A stretch of 64,000 bases of DNA from Watersipora subatra (lineage: Eukaryota; Bryozoa; Gymnolaemata; Cheilostomatida; Watersiporidae), in contig NC_088711.1 of the NCBI RefSeq assembly GCF_963576615.1, positions 14,679,869-14,743,868 on the forward strand. Direction: 5' to 3'. Made by a program: the position numbers and the translations under genes. Shown piece after piece: positions 35,562-48,521 of this stretch (position 1 is the first letter of the stretch; every line of letters begins with the position of its first letter). The notes below the pieces were generated by a model that saw nothing but the letters and a program-made list of their open reading frames with translations, was not told where the DNA came from and made no database searches.

Positions 35562-36643
35562 TACATATTGAAAATTAGTAACAAAATAGTATGATGACCT
35601 TAGTAACTGTAGTTACCTACAGTAACTTCATTAATTTAGTGAATTTATTAATTATGATCTGCATTAAAATGTAACGTTACAATGTCTATGAGTAGTACTA
35701 CATACTGAAAAAAGTTTTTACCTTCAAGACAACTGTATGAATAACAAAAACTGCACTTCAAATAAGTTTACCTTACTAAACACACAAAGTTTTAGTATGT
35801 ATTTTTAACTGTTTTACGAAATTTCAACTTATCATCACTAAAATTGTATCACTCATCAGTTTCTGTCTTCGCATTCACTATAATTTTTAGTGGACCTGTC
35901 TGAAACATTTTTCAACTTAATTCGGCAAAAAACCTGAATGATGCTGTTTTCGCAATGAAGTGAATTTTTGTTAGCGGCTAAGAGAATTTGTCTAACCACT
36001 ATAAGTTCTGTATGAAGAGATCGCAACTCCAACTTTGCTTCTGATTTTAAAGGAAAAATGTTACCGTTTTACACACCAGAATTCCTGAACTGAGATAAAT
36101 CAGTCATCTTGTTTTTTTCAGGCATCGTGAAAACGTTTTCGCGAACAGCATTTCGATGTCTTTGGCATTTTGACGGACGTAATAAGCACACCAGCCCCAA
36201 AATTTGAACTCGGCTGAAAATTTTGTCGAATTTGTATGGTAAAAAAAGATTTGTTTTGTGAAGTGAAAAAATCATTATGTTCCACTTTGTAAGGTAAAAA
36301 ATTGTATATCAGGGTAATTGTATCCTGAGAGTACACTGTAGCTAGATTATTGTTTACAAAATGCTAGCGTTTTTTTATAAACCCCTCAACCCCATTTATG
36401 CAGGCGCCGATAATGTATGGCGGATCTAGCGCAAGATCTAACCTTCAATGGTAAACTCCACCCCTGCACTGCCAGAATATTTTACTTTTTCGACATCTAC
36501 ATACTTTTTGAAAGAGTGATAAATTATTATCATATTCGAGCAAAAGAGTTGCAAGCGTATGTTGTCCTTCATCTGCCTCTGTAATGATTTAGCTTTGTTA
36601 AATTGGATAACAGACCAAGTCATTTACCGGTTTTTGCGCATTC

Positions 36644-36969
36644 GATCTATAGGAGGTATGTAAGGTTTGATCTATAGGAGGTATGTAAGGTTTGATCTAT
36701 AGGAGGTATGTAAGGTTTGATCTATAGGAGGTGTGTATGGTTTGATCTATAGGAGGTATGTAAGGTTTGATCTATAGGAGGTATTTAAGGTTTGATCTAT
36801 AGGAGGTATGTAAGGATTGATCTATAGGAGGTGTGTATGGTTTGATCTATAGGAGGTATGTAAGGTTTGATCTATAGGAGGTATTTAAGGTTTGATCTAT
36901 AGGAGGTATGTAAGGTTTGATCTATAGGAGGTATCTAAGGTTTGATCTACAGGAGGTATGTAAGGTTTG
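36644..36969 (+). repeat. 25-bp minisatellite carrying splice-donor motif, copy B
   Basis: Same array length and nearly the same unit order as 30341-30666, with a few unit-level substitutions (for example one AAGGATTGATC). Array length has not changed since duplication. Confidence 0.95.
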
Positions 36970-37074
36970 AACACCTGCAATTTATTGGTCATTTGTCCCA
37001 AACAACAAACTTGCATGATTTGACCCAAAGCCATGTTAAAGTTCCTGCCACTATTTTACCAACTCTGTTTCTAG

Positions 37075-38575
37075 TGCTCACATCCAGTGTTGACAAAGCT
37101 CCCTTATTCTGTCTGGATGGGACTATAGCAAGCGAAGACGATCCAGTAAAGATATGTAAATTATTGGACGGTAGCAACAGTGGAAATGACAAGACATCAT
37201 TCGGCGCCATCACATTGGCCGCATCAGCCGAAAAACCGAGTTCTTTTCTAAGAGGTTATTCTCTGGTATGTTCAGCAATATTCCCCAGCACTCCAATATC
37301 TAACACCTTACGCACCAGAGTGTGGTAGTTAACTGACATGTTGTAATAGTCATGGCTCCAGCTGATAAGTATTCTTTTCAAGTGCTGGTATCTTATGGGG
37401 AATAGTATTTATTAATGAGTTTATTTCATTACTATAAAAAGTGTGTAACCTTACTCTATACTTCAACATTTCTATATAATGAAATCATTTTATTAGCATA
37501 TCCATTTACGTAATATTGACCAGAAGTTTTTAAATAAATTGAACTTTCTGAAAATTAGCTAAGTATTTTGTATAATTTTAGACTTTTTACCTGCAAGAAG
37601 GCATGGTGATACTCTGCATTAATGGAGCATACAAGAAGTTTCTAAAGAGTGGTGGTTGCTTCATTGTTCCTGATGGTAAGTTTATTATTGGAATAAATAT
37701 ATGAACACTTATAAAGTTTGCTATCCTCATATATCTATACACAGTCGACGCTCCTATAACATATACCTCCTATAACGTAAATTCCAGATAACGTAAATAA
37801 TTTATGTGAAGTTTTTGCTTCCTACTACGTAAAAAATTCCATATAACGTAAAGCCTCAAGTCGGTGCAACTTCTCAAATTCGATTTGAATAACAAGAATC
37901 TTGTAGTTAGCATAAAACGTAATTTTATCTCTTGGCGCACTAAGAGGGAACATGATCTACGTCTCGATTATATATACAAGTACCGTAGCAGTCTGATTCA
38001 GCGACACATGCACAGAGAATGAGTAGCCCCGCTATTCGGAAATACTTGAAGACGATCAACTGCTGCAGATGTTAGTGTTGGTCTGACAGCTATCTTTTAT
38101 CATAACCTTAAACCCTAGAGACAACTAGATGGACGGACAGATGGACACCGCTCTTATTATAGTGAAAATGTATTTTGTTGTCTTCATGGCTGGTGTATAA
38201 AATATTTTTTATTACTTTTCTATTGCTGGATAAACTTTGCTGTCTATCAAAAAAAACTAATCGTTATAAATAGAAGTCAGAGGCGGGTGCTCTCCTTAAC
38301 GCATCTTAAAATTACTGTAATCATGAACCCTAAACCAAACTAGTCTTAAGAAAAACAAGAAAAGTTGTTGATACAAACCAATAATACTACAGTTACTGTA
38401 CATTCAACAAATCAAAAGGTTGTGTCTGGTTTTTTGTAGTAAGGCTAAAGGGTTGAGTATGGATAGATCTTGTAACAGATTAGGCGATTTACATGTAATT
38501 TACTGTTCTTATAACGGCAAATCCCAATAACGTAAATGTTTTTGGAACAGACTATTTACGTTGGAGGAGCGTCTA

Positions 38576-38612
<37 letters not shown>

Positions 38613-40034
38613 CTCATATGCAGTAGCATTCATTTAGTATGACATATTATTCATCGTTTGATGATCGCTTTAGCTGCGCTGAACTTCAAGCAGTAGGTAT
38701 AAAATCTTCTACAAATTGGTATATAAACCAAATTTTATATATGTACATGTATTGACATACATTATTAATCACTAGTTCATTTTGTGAGCCCAAAGTTGTG
38801 TGTTGTACAGAGCTATGTAATTGAGGGCCCATCATCATGTTTTGTTAAAATTCTAACAATATTGAAATAAGTAAAATTAACAGTCTAGTTGAAAATATGG
38901 TTGTCATGCTACACCTTACCTTATTGGTTTTAATAACTTGATGTCTTATGCAGTGCTTAGCTTGACTCTAACAGAGGATAATAAGAGAAATAGATGGGAC
39001 ATATTTTAATCACACCATCTTTGTCCTTTTTAAAGTTTATTTTGCACTCGCCTGAGCAGTGCAAACAGCTCAGCTATTTGACAGCTGTCGAGTCGCTCGC
39101 ATACCATGGGAGGTGCATACAAACTGTTTTGGTTTTTATTAGAAGATAACCAGACATAATTATTATAAAATAATAAGTATCATTCTATGAAATTTATAAC
39201 TGACAAACCGGTCAAGGTCAAATGCCAAATGGTATGTCATTGGCGTAACTGTTTACGAAGGTTACTGGGCTCTAAAGCCTGGTTTCCATATGACAGCGCA
39301 ATGATCGCGCGCGGCCCAGTGATCGTGCGCAATGCATTTTTTGGGCCGCGAGGCAGTGTTTCCATATCGCGCATAAGCTCCATGCTTGCATTGGACAGGG
39401 TGGATATTTTCCTTACTTTTTCGTAGGAGAGACATATTTCTTCGGAAAAACAGACCTCCGTTGCGAAATTACGCTGTCATATAAAAATCAGGCTTACTCT
39501 TTCGTACGGGAGACCGATTTCTTCGGAACAAAGCCCTTCGCTGGAATTGTGGGATAGGTTGATAAGGTCTAGCGGTGTATTGTGGGATACATAATCGCAC
39601 GCACCCATCGCAAGGATCCATTCTGTTGGATACTTGCGATCAGCGTACGCACGTCGCGCAACCGTGTGTTGACGTTTCCATATCACAACTGGCCTACGCA
39701 CGACGTCGTGCGCCTTGTTGCGCGCCTTGTGCTGTCATATGGAAACCAGGCTTAAGACATATTTCCTAGGATTCAGCATGCATTTATTGGGTAACCAGAA
39801 GTCTGATAGTTGTCAAGAGTTATTTATGGAATAATCTATATATTACATTGATTACAATGACTATTAATTTTTACTGTATATAAAATATTTAATGCATGTA
39901 ATAGTAAAGGACTTATTCAGTGCATGACAGCATTTATTTTTGTTGTAGGCAACTCTTATGAGCTGAAGAATGTTGGCAAAGTTCCAGCCAAGCTAGTCTT
40001 CTTCACTCTGAAAGATGATGACTCCCTCACATAG
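37075..40034 (+). CDS. Duplicated CENP-C terminal exons (second cupin end)
   Basis: Three exons, 37075-37265, 37582-37675 and 39949-40034, repeat the last three CENP-C exons with splice sites intact. I find no difference in the coding bases except that the stop is TAG instead of TAA. A poly(A) signal AATAAA occurs at 40148-40153. There is no second copy of the upstream exons, so this is not an independent gene. It may be an alternative 3' end reached by splicing exon 23771-23923 to 37075 past copy A, or an unused duplicate. Which one is used cannot be told from sequence. Confidence 0.75.
37742..38578. mobile_element. Tigger-like element (CAGTAGACGC family), copy 3
   Basis: Duplicate of 31439-32277 within unit B, followed by an expanded (TA)n run that is short in unit A. 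Confidence 0.75.
39276..39752. mobile_element. PIF/Harbinger-like MITE, unique to unit B
   Basis: Perfect terminal inverted repeats AGCCTGGTTTCCATATGACA (22 bp or more) with TAA duplicated on both sides (39273-39275, 39753-39755). Unit A has the empty site (TTCTAAGAT near 32950). The 3-bp TWA target duplication and the TIR style fit PIF/Harbinger. The element is GC-rich compared with its surroundings and has no coding capacity. Confidence 0.88.
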
Positions 40035-41338
40035 TATCTATCGCATGCACTTTAAGAACTTCATGTCATACATTTATTTTCTAATATAATTATTATATTT
40101 TACATTTGTTTCTATACATGGTAGGATCAACGAAATACCTACTCAGAAATAAACTTCATTTTTCGTTTGTTACTTATCTTTTTATGTCAATTGAACATGT
40201 ATTAAATAGAAAAATGTACTTACAAATCAGTATTGAAATATAATTAGGTATCAGCAGACATTGTACCTATTTATTGTGTGTGTATATTATTGCACTTTCA
40301 TTATAACATATAGAGATGAAGAGCTACCAATACTGCCTTGCGAAGTTTCCAACCATTGTAGAGAAATGAGTTGAGCCTGCCATCTAGTCTTGCAATCTTA
40401 TTTTATTTACAAATATGTACATAAACATGAAGCAAAGCCTTGATCATTCTGCAATGATTGTCATTTCAGAACAAGATCAATCCAATAATCTGTCCATTGC
40501 AATTCTAAAATCTTCTAATGCGATTAGACCAACATCCTGGAAGTTACGTTTTCATTGGCAACTAGGGAGATATTTTAGCAATAGATACCTAGTTCATGCC
40601 GTATAAGTCAGTACTAGTAAGTTTACATTTTAATATACACGTAACTCCGATGTCAAACTAAGAAAAGATACACAAACAAGCTGCGTAGACATTGTCAAGT
40701 ATAAAAACCACCTTTAAACAAAATCTCGCTGGGCTTTCACTCTCAACTTTCATCCCCAAGGCTCAACAGAAAAGCGCGTTTTAGGGGTGTTTTTTGGTGG
40801 CCAGACACTAGTGTTTTCATAAAAAAAGGTATGTTTTTTAGCTTGGTGCAGTGAATGGGGGCCAAACCTGTCTTATTGAGTTCCACACAGTGGAAAGGGG
40901 TATTCATGACCTTGTACTAAGTAGAGTAAATCCCTCTTCTTATTAGGTAGCAGCAGTGATTGAGCCAAAAAGGGAGCAATTAGTCTGTGGTGATAAGGGG
41001 CAATTTTTTATTAATGTGTAAGTCAGCGGAAAGGGTGCATTTTATCTCAGACTACCCCTTGAGGATGAAAAGAGAGTAAAACTCCTGGGCAAAATCTATT
41101 ATGGGCAAAATTGTGTGCGATATTTGTCTAGGGCTGATGAAAATCTTGCTAAGGTATTTCTGATTCATAACGTGTATCACTTTTGTACTTATCAAAGCAA
41201 TTCTAGCTGGTACTAACTTTTTAAATCATCCAGTCAGCCAATTTGCCCTTTCTCCGTAACAAACAATTGTAGGCACATACCACAGAAACTCTTTAATGCA
41301 ATGGTGAATGAGAATTGTTGATACAGAAGTTAAAACAA

Positions 41339-42870
41339 ACTGGCACCAGCTAAATAAGGGTTATAGAACTAGAAAAATAAGCTATATAAGAAAAAAGTGC
41401 CTGCTAGTTAAAAGAAATGCACTGACTAATGTCATATTTACAATTGGTAGAACCATTGAAGAGTTGCGGTATATCAACCAACCAATAAACATGTTTAGCT
41501 TTCATGTGCTAAGCCTAGATAAACTAGATGAGACTTATTATACTGTTTCTCATCTGCATTAGCCAGCATTCTCATCTGCTGTAGCTAGTATTCTCTAACG
41601 TTTTATTAATGTGGAGTTTGGTTGCCAATTCCAACTTTACACAAGATATTGCTAGCATAATTATCAGCACACCAGTTGTATCACTACAACCAATCTTGAC
41701 AGTACATAACTGCCAGACGTAGTTGATTGTGAACACTTTGTTTTCCCTCATGTTCTTTAACATAAAACCAGTTGCATTTATGCAAAGGAAATATAGCTAT
41801 GCAACAAATGCAAAGCTTAATAAGGGTTTTGTGGAGGATCTTCTTGGTCGGCAGGAAGAATCCTTAGAAGCTGCCTTTCAAAGCCAGTTGGGGTTTGGTC
41901 AGTAGGGCATCAAAATTAGACACCACCACACATTCACTCGGCAGCAGAAATTCTATAAATAAAACAATCAGGTAAGCTTAATGAACAAGCCAACATCTAT
42001 TTTCAGAGATACTCAACAGCGATGTACCACTTTACTAGGACCTGATTGACTCAATTCAATATAAAAAAGGACAACGCATGTGTAAAACGGATTATTTGCT
42101 GGGCATGCTGAATTTAAAAACTATGAGAGACCGTGTCAGCGATTATCTACAAAGCTGCTAGTAAAACCATCAATACTAAGCCTTTTGCAAAGCGCCTAGT
42201 TCCGTCAACGGAATGCTGAAAACAACCTTTCTTACTTACACGAACTGACCGAGTGAATTTCGCGGCATCGTAGACTGTGAAAGTGCTCTAAATAATTATC
42301 GTACAATAGCGACATTTTCGGAAGAAATAGTCCTAGTTAATAAAATGTTCACGTTCAGTCGATATGCGACGAGAAGAGCAGGTGCGTTTCTTAGCAACCA
42401 ATAAATCATCCTTGGCTTCTTGGTCGGCACTGAGTTGAATACATTATTCTTCTGGAGTGCCAATAAGATTAACAATATACAGTGTAGCAACTTTTCAGAC
42501 CAAGGTAAGACGTTTACACGCTATTGTTATTAAATTATTTGGTGTTGTTTTTATACTTTAAGTTACTTATGACTAATAATAAACAATTTCTATTCCGATC
42601 TATTACTTACTGCTAAGTACTTTCACTAATTGTCATATTTGAACTGACCAAGCTACATGGCAAAAGAGACACTACGTTTTATATGATATTTTGATTTAGT
42701 TAAACAAAAACAGAATTTAAATGCAGCAATTTAGACTAATGTATATGCTCTAAAACTATAGTAAAACTTGGTATTTTATAAGTTTACATACAATACATTG
42801 TTGTCTGGCTTGTAGTTGCCAAGCTTAAGTGAGCTGGACTCTCAAAGAGTATAGTAAAAATATTTCAACA
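41339..42870. other. Region between CENP-C duplication and SPMIP4
   Basis: Nothing recognised with confidence. The sequence ACTTTTCAGACCAAG|GTAAGAC near 42491-42510 could be the donor of a 5' untranslated exon of the gene starting at 42871. Confidence 0.4.
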
Positions 42871-45800
42871 ATGACCAGTTTATCTCTTACACCAAAAGAT
42901 GGTTTTTTCCGATCATCAGTGCCAGAATGGGGTACTAATCGACAGGTAGAAAAAGTGCCATTATGGAGTGCCAAATCACCTACATGGCATCTGAGGTAAT
43001 CTTGAAAATGCTGTTTACAGCTTTTGTAACAACAGTGTATTTTGAAATACCTTGACTTTATTTGCTTTTTAATAAGAAATACATTGTATGCCGTATTGCA
43101 TCTTTTGACTCAATTGAGTTGAACTAGAACTCAAGCTGAAGTTTCTGGATTTGCTTTTAGCGGAGAGCCAATTAACCAGTACTATGAGTTGACTCAACTG
43201 AAGAAAAGCAATGTGAGGATAAATGATCAGCTGTAAGTTTTTATCATACTTTATAATATTAAATAATAAGTTTTGTCTCTTAAATGCATTGTGACCAGTT
43301 AAATTATTATATGACATAATTACAGTATTACATCAGTTCACATTATCTTTTTGTTTTTGATAAACTAGCAAATATCTATATGTCAACACAAAATGCTAAA
43401 GCACGGTAGTTTATCACCGAGTAGCCATTTTTATGTAAAAAGGTGTTCCAATTTGTTGCAGATTACCAAAGCCACAAGAAAGCACACTCGGGTTAGTATT
43501 ATTACACTTACGTAATCAAGTGACGCTGTATTTTATTGGACCCTCAACAAAATTCAGCTAGATTTTATTTTAAGGATGTGACTGATTGATATTGTAGAGA
43601 TAGAATGATACAAGAGCCTTTTCCATCTGAACATCCTTATGCATCACATGTGCCAAGACTCAAAATGTTTCCTTCTTATTCAAACATGGCGGAAGAGCCA
43701 AAAAGAGGTGTGACCGCATTGGAGAATCAGCCATTGTCATCAGAAACACCTGCTTCAAATTATGACGTCCTTATCAAGTATAAAACCAAAGGTTAGCAGA
43801 ATAAAATTTATTATTATATTTGTAAAAATCTGCTGATTTTGATACAGGCAATCAGGCATAATATTATCAGAAATATAATCATTTTGTGGAAATAATTAGC
43901 AGTCTGTCAATACAAATTGCGTCATACTTGTTTATCACATAGACATCACAAGAAGCATTATTGATTTTAGTTTATTTGTTTAGTGTTCTCCATTTACTGC
44001 CTGAGGCGGTTGAGTTTACAAAAACAATTTGTCTGGTGGCTTCTATTCATAAACTATTCAAAGCCTAACTGTGGCTAGCTTCTTTTATCAATATATTAGG
44101 AGCTGGCGATCGACATGAAGTGCAATCACTTCCACCTGAAAGCTTGAAGCGAGGATTAAGCTGGCATGGGGAGCAAGGCTTTCACCATACTTTTAAGGTT
44201 ATTGTTATATCTGCTTATCATGTTCATTAAAATCAAAAATATTTTATGTTTTAAAATTTATAAAAATTTTAATCTCAAAAACGTTTCCTATTTTTTTGAA
44301 CCTACTGGTTAATGCATTAGTGCAAAAATTATGTTCTTTCATAACAAATGTGGCAATGTTTTATACACCCATGTTTTAAATTCTTTACCTGAAAAAACTT
44401 GCAAAGCGAAATGTCCATCCCAATGCCTAGATGCACGTTGAATATGCTAAATTTATTACAGATCATTTTTTATTTTCTAGTCACCTGGGTTGAAAGGTCA
44501 ATCCTTTTACCCAACTCCGCCTTCACTGGTAACACCAAACCTTCAGAACAGAGAAGGTACTGTGCATGCCATTTCGGACAAGAATGCGAATGCTACGAGA
44601 AACCTGGAGCGGCAGCAGTGGAAGACTACTTATGATCTTAACCATTCGGGTATTGGACCTCGGAACCAATACAAACTAGACAACCTTGAAGACAAAGAAG
44701 TGCATAAGAGCACGTACGGATGGGAAGATGATAATATCGTAAGCACAAAATGCTCAATTTACTTTTGCATCGTAAAACAATAATCTTTCTGTAAAGCTTG
44801 TATATGGTAGCTTGCTAACAAAACATTAATTTTTATGATGTCAGCTTTTGAATGCTCTTGCTGTGATTCTGAATAATATTGATGTGTATTGGCTGTTACA
44901 GTACCCTTGGTTCACAAATACTTATGAGCCAGCCCGCCCTCAGAATGGTAGAATTGCTGACACTCAGAACCCCAACTATGGTGTACCATCATCTCGTGGA
45001 GCCGCTCAGCCTGACACAGGATATATTCGGTAAGCACTGGTTGTCACTTATTGGAAATTTTACATAAATGTGAAAACATGCAATAGGAAGCTAATTTTTC
45101 CTCTAAAATCATTCTGATGATATAAAAATTAGTAATCAGATTCCACTATTGATTAAATGCAGGAATCAAACATACAGCATTTCTGTAAGAGTTATCAGCC
45201 TATTCTTATACCCATAATATGCACGTCTGATGATACTTCAAAGGCAATCTTTTTGAAGTGAAATTCTGTTCGCAAACACTGTGTATTGTATCGCCGGCAA
45301 ATTTAAAATATTATTTTGTCATAAAACTCGGTTCTATTTTAAAGTATGCCATTCTGAGTAAATTTGTAAGAGATCATTGGGCATAATGAACAAGTATTGA
45401 TAACTGCAGCTCGCAAGTTGACATATAGAAAGAATCAGATATAATAAACTTTAGACAGCTTGATTACTTAAAATGTGCCGACAAAACATGTTTTTTAAAC
45501 TTTTATGTTTTTGTGTTTGTTTAAAACGCAACTTTTTGTATCTGTATTTTTGCGAAACGTGCTAATTAAAAAACTTTTGCAAATAAAGATTTTTGCAGCT
45601 AACCTTTTGCAAATTTTTGTATTCGTTCATATTATTCCCCTTTATTAGCAACGTGTGGTAATCAACTAAACCTAAAGGCTCAATTGTAGATACAATTAGG
45701 ATAGAATCAGGCCTGGTTAGGAGACTACAATAAACTGCTTCAACATTATTATGCATGTAAAAGTGTTTTATTTGCATTTGAGCTTTTAACAGGCTTTTAT

Positions 45801-48521
45801 GTAGCTATCGCTATTCCTGAGTTATTAAAGCCAGTTTTGTGTCAAGCCCTCTGAATAAGTGACTCTTACCATTTGATGGCGCAGTTCTGGAAACTTATAT
45901 ATTACAAGTATTTGTAAGAATATAACAGCCGCCACCATGACCATATATTTTTGTCTCTATATATCTTTTTGTCACTATATTTACATATAGTGACAAAAAG
46001 ACAAATTCAGGTAAATTTGGATTAACAACCTTTGGTATAGGCATACATATCGAAAAAGGATTCCCTTTAAAATAATTTAAAAAAGAAATTGTGGTTGATA
46101 AGATCTACAATTAGAGAGCTAGCATTCAGCACTAAATGATCCCAACTAATAGCATTGTTATCTACACAGCTGTTCATAGCTGAGTAGCGGCAAACTCAGG
46201 TTGTCATGCAACAGTTGTTAAGAAATATTTGTTTCAAATATAAAATGCACATGTTGATGTATGACTAATATTTTACATCCTGTTAAAAAAAATCACGTAT
46301 TCCATTTTTTGCAAAAAAGCCAACATCAATCAAAAGAGAAGAGGATTAGTTACTTAACGGAATTTCACTCCCTGTTTATAGAAAAAAATCATACATTCCG
46401 AATTTTGCAGAAAACCAACATTAAACGAAAGAGAAGAGGATCGGTTACTCAATGGAAAAGAGTATGCCAATTTACCTTCTTCTCAAGAGGGTAAAGATGA
46501 ACAGTGGAAGGAGTGGTCAACTATGCATCATCCTGAAGACAGATTTAAAGTATTGATAGAACGACAAATGAGGTACATTGAGCAATCATGCCTTGGCACA
46601 GGAGCTTGCGAACTTGAAGTGTTAATCAGAATGCTATCATTAGTCCTTGCTCATTAATCAGCATCTAATGTATTATTGCTGATAGAAATAAAAAACCTAA
46701 ATTTTATTGTTTTTAAGAGATGCTCCCAATCCGTTGCCAGTCGTGGAACGAGGCACTGATGTCCTACATGAAAGACAGACATCCTACATGGATGTGTTAG
46801 CTGAAGAAGATCATGATAAAAAACAGCAAGCTGAAGCTGACAACCGCTGGAAAAATCTGGAAGCATTGGTAGGCAGGATATGTCAATAATTTGATGCATT
46901 GATATGTAAAACAGCTTATTATTGTAAAAAAATTAAGGCTTCTAACATAAATCTGATTGTTTCGTATGTTAGGAAATGTTATATATCATTGTAATACCAT
47001 GACTATTCCGAGCTAACATATGGTAGAGCAACTTGTAAATTTCAAAAATGCCATAATACATACCTTGATCAAGAAGTAACTGAAAAGAGATGTTGCCGTA
47101 ACAGTTCTTAAGATATCCATCTTCTTTGTTCTATCGGAAAACTGTTTATTTCTAATTAAAATCCAAGAAAATATGTTGAAATGTAAAATAGAATATATAA
47201 TTACATTATAAAAACATATTGTATGACATAATGAAGCTCTTAATACGTATGGGACACTATGCGGGGAGGCTGCACATTTTTGAGTTACAAAGACTAGCAT
47301 GGCTTGAATTTTGCCAACGTTTTTTAGCTTTTTAGATTCGCCTACAAGATGTAAAACATTAATAAATATTCTGTTTAGGGGCCTGGCCATTCACTAAGTG
47401 TGCTGAAACGTAAGGAAGAGATTTGTACACCAGAAGAGAAGGTTGGTGCATTCTATGGCCACGAAGGAAAGTATAATGAAGAACGAGCGGGATTATACCA
47501 AACTAGCTATGATCCAAATAAGTTATCTTTCAAGCTGAACAAGGATCCAACCAAGCTTGGTATTCGCAACAATGTGGATTCTGCAGGAAATGCTATACAG
47601 TATCCAAGTAATCTTAACCTTGAAGCTGATCTGGTACGTTCAGACATCCGGACTGATCCAAGAAGTGTGCCAATGCTCAGTGAGCGACCAGATATATTTG
47701 AAGTATTTGAGCCGTTCCAACGAGACAGGCATGTCAGGGAGCAACAGCTTCAACCTACTTTGGTTGATGCGCGTAGAAGAGTACAAGAAGGAGGAGTTGT
47801 CAACACGGAATCCACTATGGGATCATCATACAACACGAAAAAGTTCCTTCAAGAGAACTCACTGTTGCCTCATGCAAGATCTGAGCCACTCGCATTGATG
47901 TCTAAAGAGAATCAGAACTTAGGAAATGTTCGCATTAATGCTAAAAAGCATGTCAAGTTCAATGAGCAAGTGAGCGTAGGTGAGGGTGCAGGAAACACTC
48001 CTTTACTAGTAACGAAAACTCATATTGAAACTCCAAAGCAGAGGATGGTGCAAGTACCAGTAATGAGGAGAGAGAAAGCAAGTTTGGATCAGCAATCGAT
48101 AGAAAGATCCATGACTCCATTTCGAACCTCTTCGGCAACAAAGCTACCTGGAGGTGAGGATACATTTCAAAGCTTTGATCAGATGAAGCCCGATCTATTT
48201 GCGAGCAAATCGAGTAACCTTGGAATTGGAGCAACTTCCTTTGATCAGTTCAAGTCATCATATATGAAAGACACTGAAAGCAAATTCCAGCTGCCACAGG
48301 ATATGCGATATAGCTGGGAACCAGGATGTGGCGTACCACGACCACAAACATCTCTACTTAAAATACAAAATAGCTTTAGCAAAACAGGAACCTACAATTC
48401 ATTGAGAACCAGCTTTCCAGAAGCCAATCCAAATCTTATAGAGAATGTGACAAAAGGAAGGAAGCACAACTTTGGAGCTCTAAACGCGCAGGTCCTGCGA
48501 GGAGCTCTTATTAATGCCTAA
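42871..48521 (+). CDS. SPMIP4: Sperm/cilia microtubule inner protein 4 (C7orf31 homologue), 10 exons
   Basis: Exons: 42871-42995, 43161-43232, 43462-43491 (30-nt microexon), 43598-43791, 44100-44197, 44481-44738, 44902-45029, 46411-46572, 46718-46868, 47379-48521. All junctions are AG/GT and in phase, giving 2361 nt, 786 residues (the human protein is about 590). Similarity by eye: YYELTQLKKSNV and LPKPQESTLG, EHPYASHVPRLKMFP, NLERQQWKTTYDLNHSGIGP, RPQNGRIAD, and at the C-terminus GVPRPQTSLLKIQNSFSKTG followed by KHNFGALN. In vertebrates this protein lies inside sperm-tail doublet microtubules. It has no catalytic motif; the low-complexity, Pro/Tyr-spaced pattern fits a lumen-lining protein. 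The last exon (382 codons) carries most of the extra length. The start is the first Met, 10 bp after an in-frame stop region. Confidence 0.87.
45967..46003. repeat. Perfect short hairpin in SPMIP4 intron
   Basis: CTTTTTGTCACTATAT and ATATAGTGACAAAAAG are perfect inverted repeats separated by a few bases. It may be the relic of a small inverted-repeat element. Confidence 0.7.
46283..46490 (+). repeat. SPMIP4: Tandem duplication of SPMIP4 exon 8 intron-exon boundary
   Basis: About 105 bp around 46283-46385 repeats 46388-46490 at lower identity: TTTTGCAAAAAAGCCAACAT versus TTTTGCAGAAAACCAACATT, then AAAGAGAAGAGGAT in both. The upstream copy has lost the AG acceptor (GCAA instead of GCAG) and has an in-frame stop, so only the downstream copy can be used. 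Confidence 0.75.

Larger units (their letters stand above)
34543..41338 (+). repeat. Tandem segmental duplication, unit B
   Basis: Direct repeat of 28241-34542. It is about 490 bp longer because of a 477-bp Harbinger-like MITE (39276-39752) and an expanded TA run (about 38579-38611). Unit B ends where AGAAGTTAAAACAAA leaves the repeat, near 41338. Confidence 0.95.

Noticed and set aside
37075-40034. Independent second CENP-C gene
   Set aside because: Only the last three exons are duplicated; no promoter-proximal or motif exons accompany them.
41308-41562. 84-codon frame spanning the end of duplication unit B
   Set aside because: Starts inside the duplicated non-coding block and has no family similarity or splice support.
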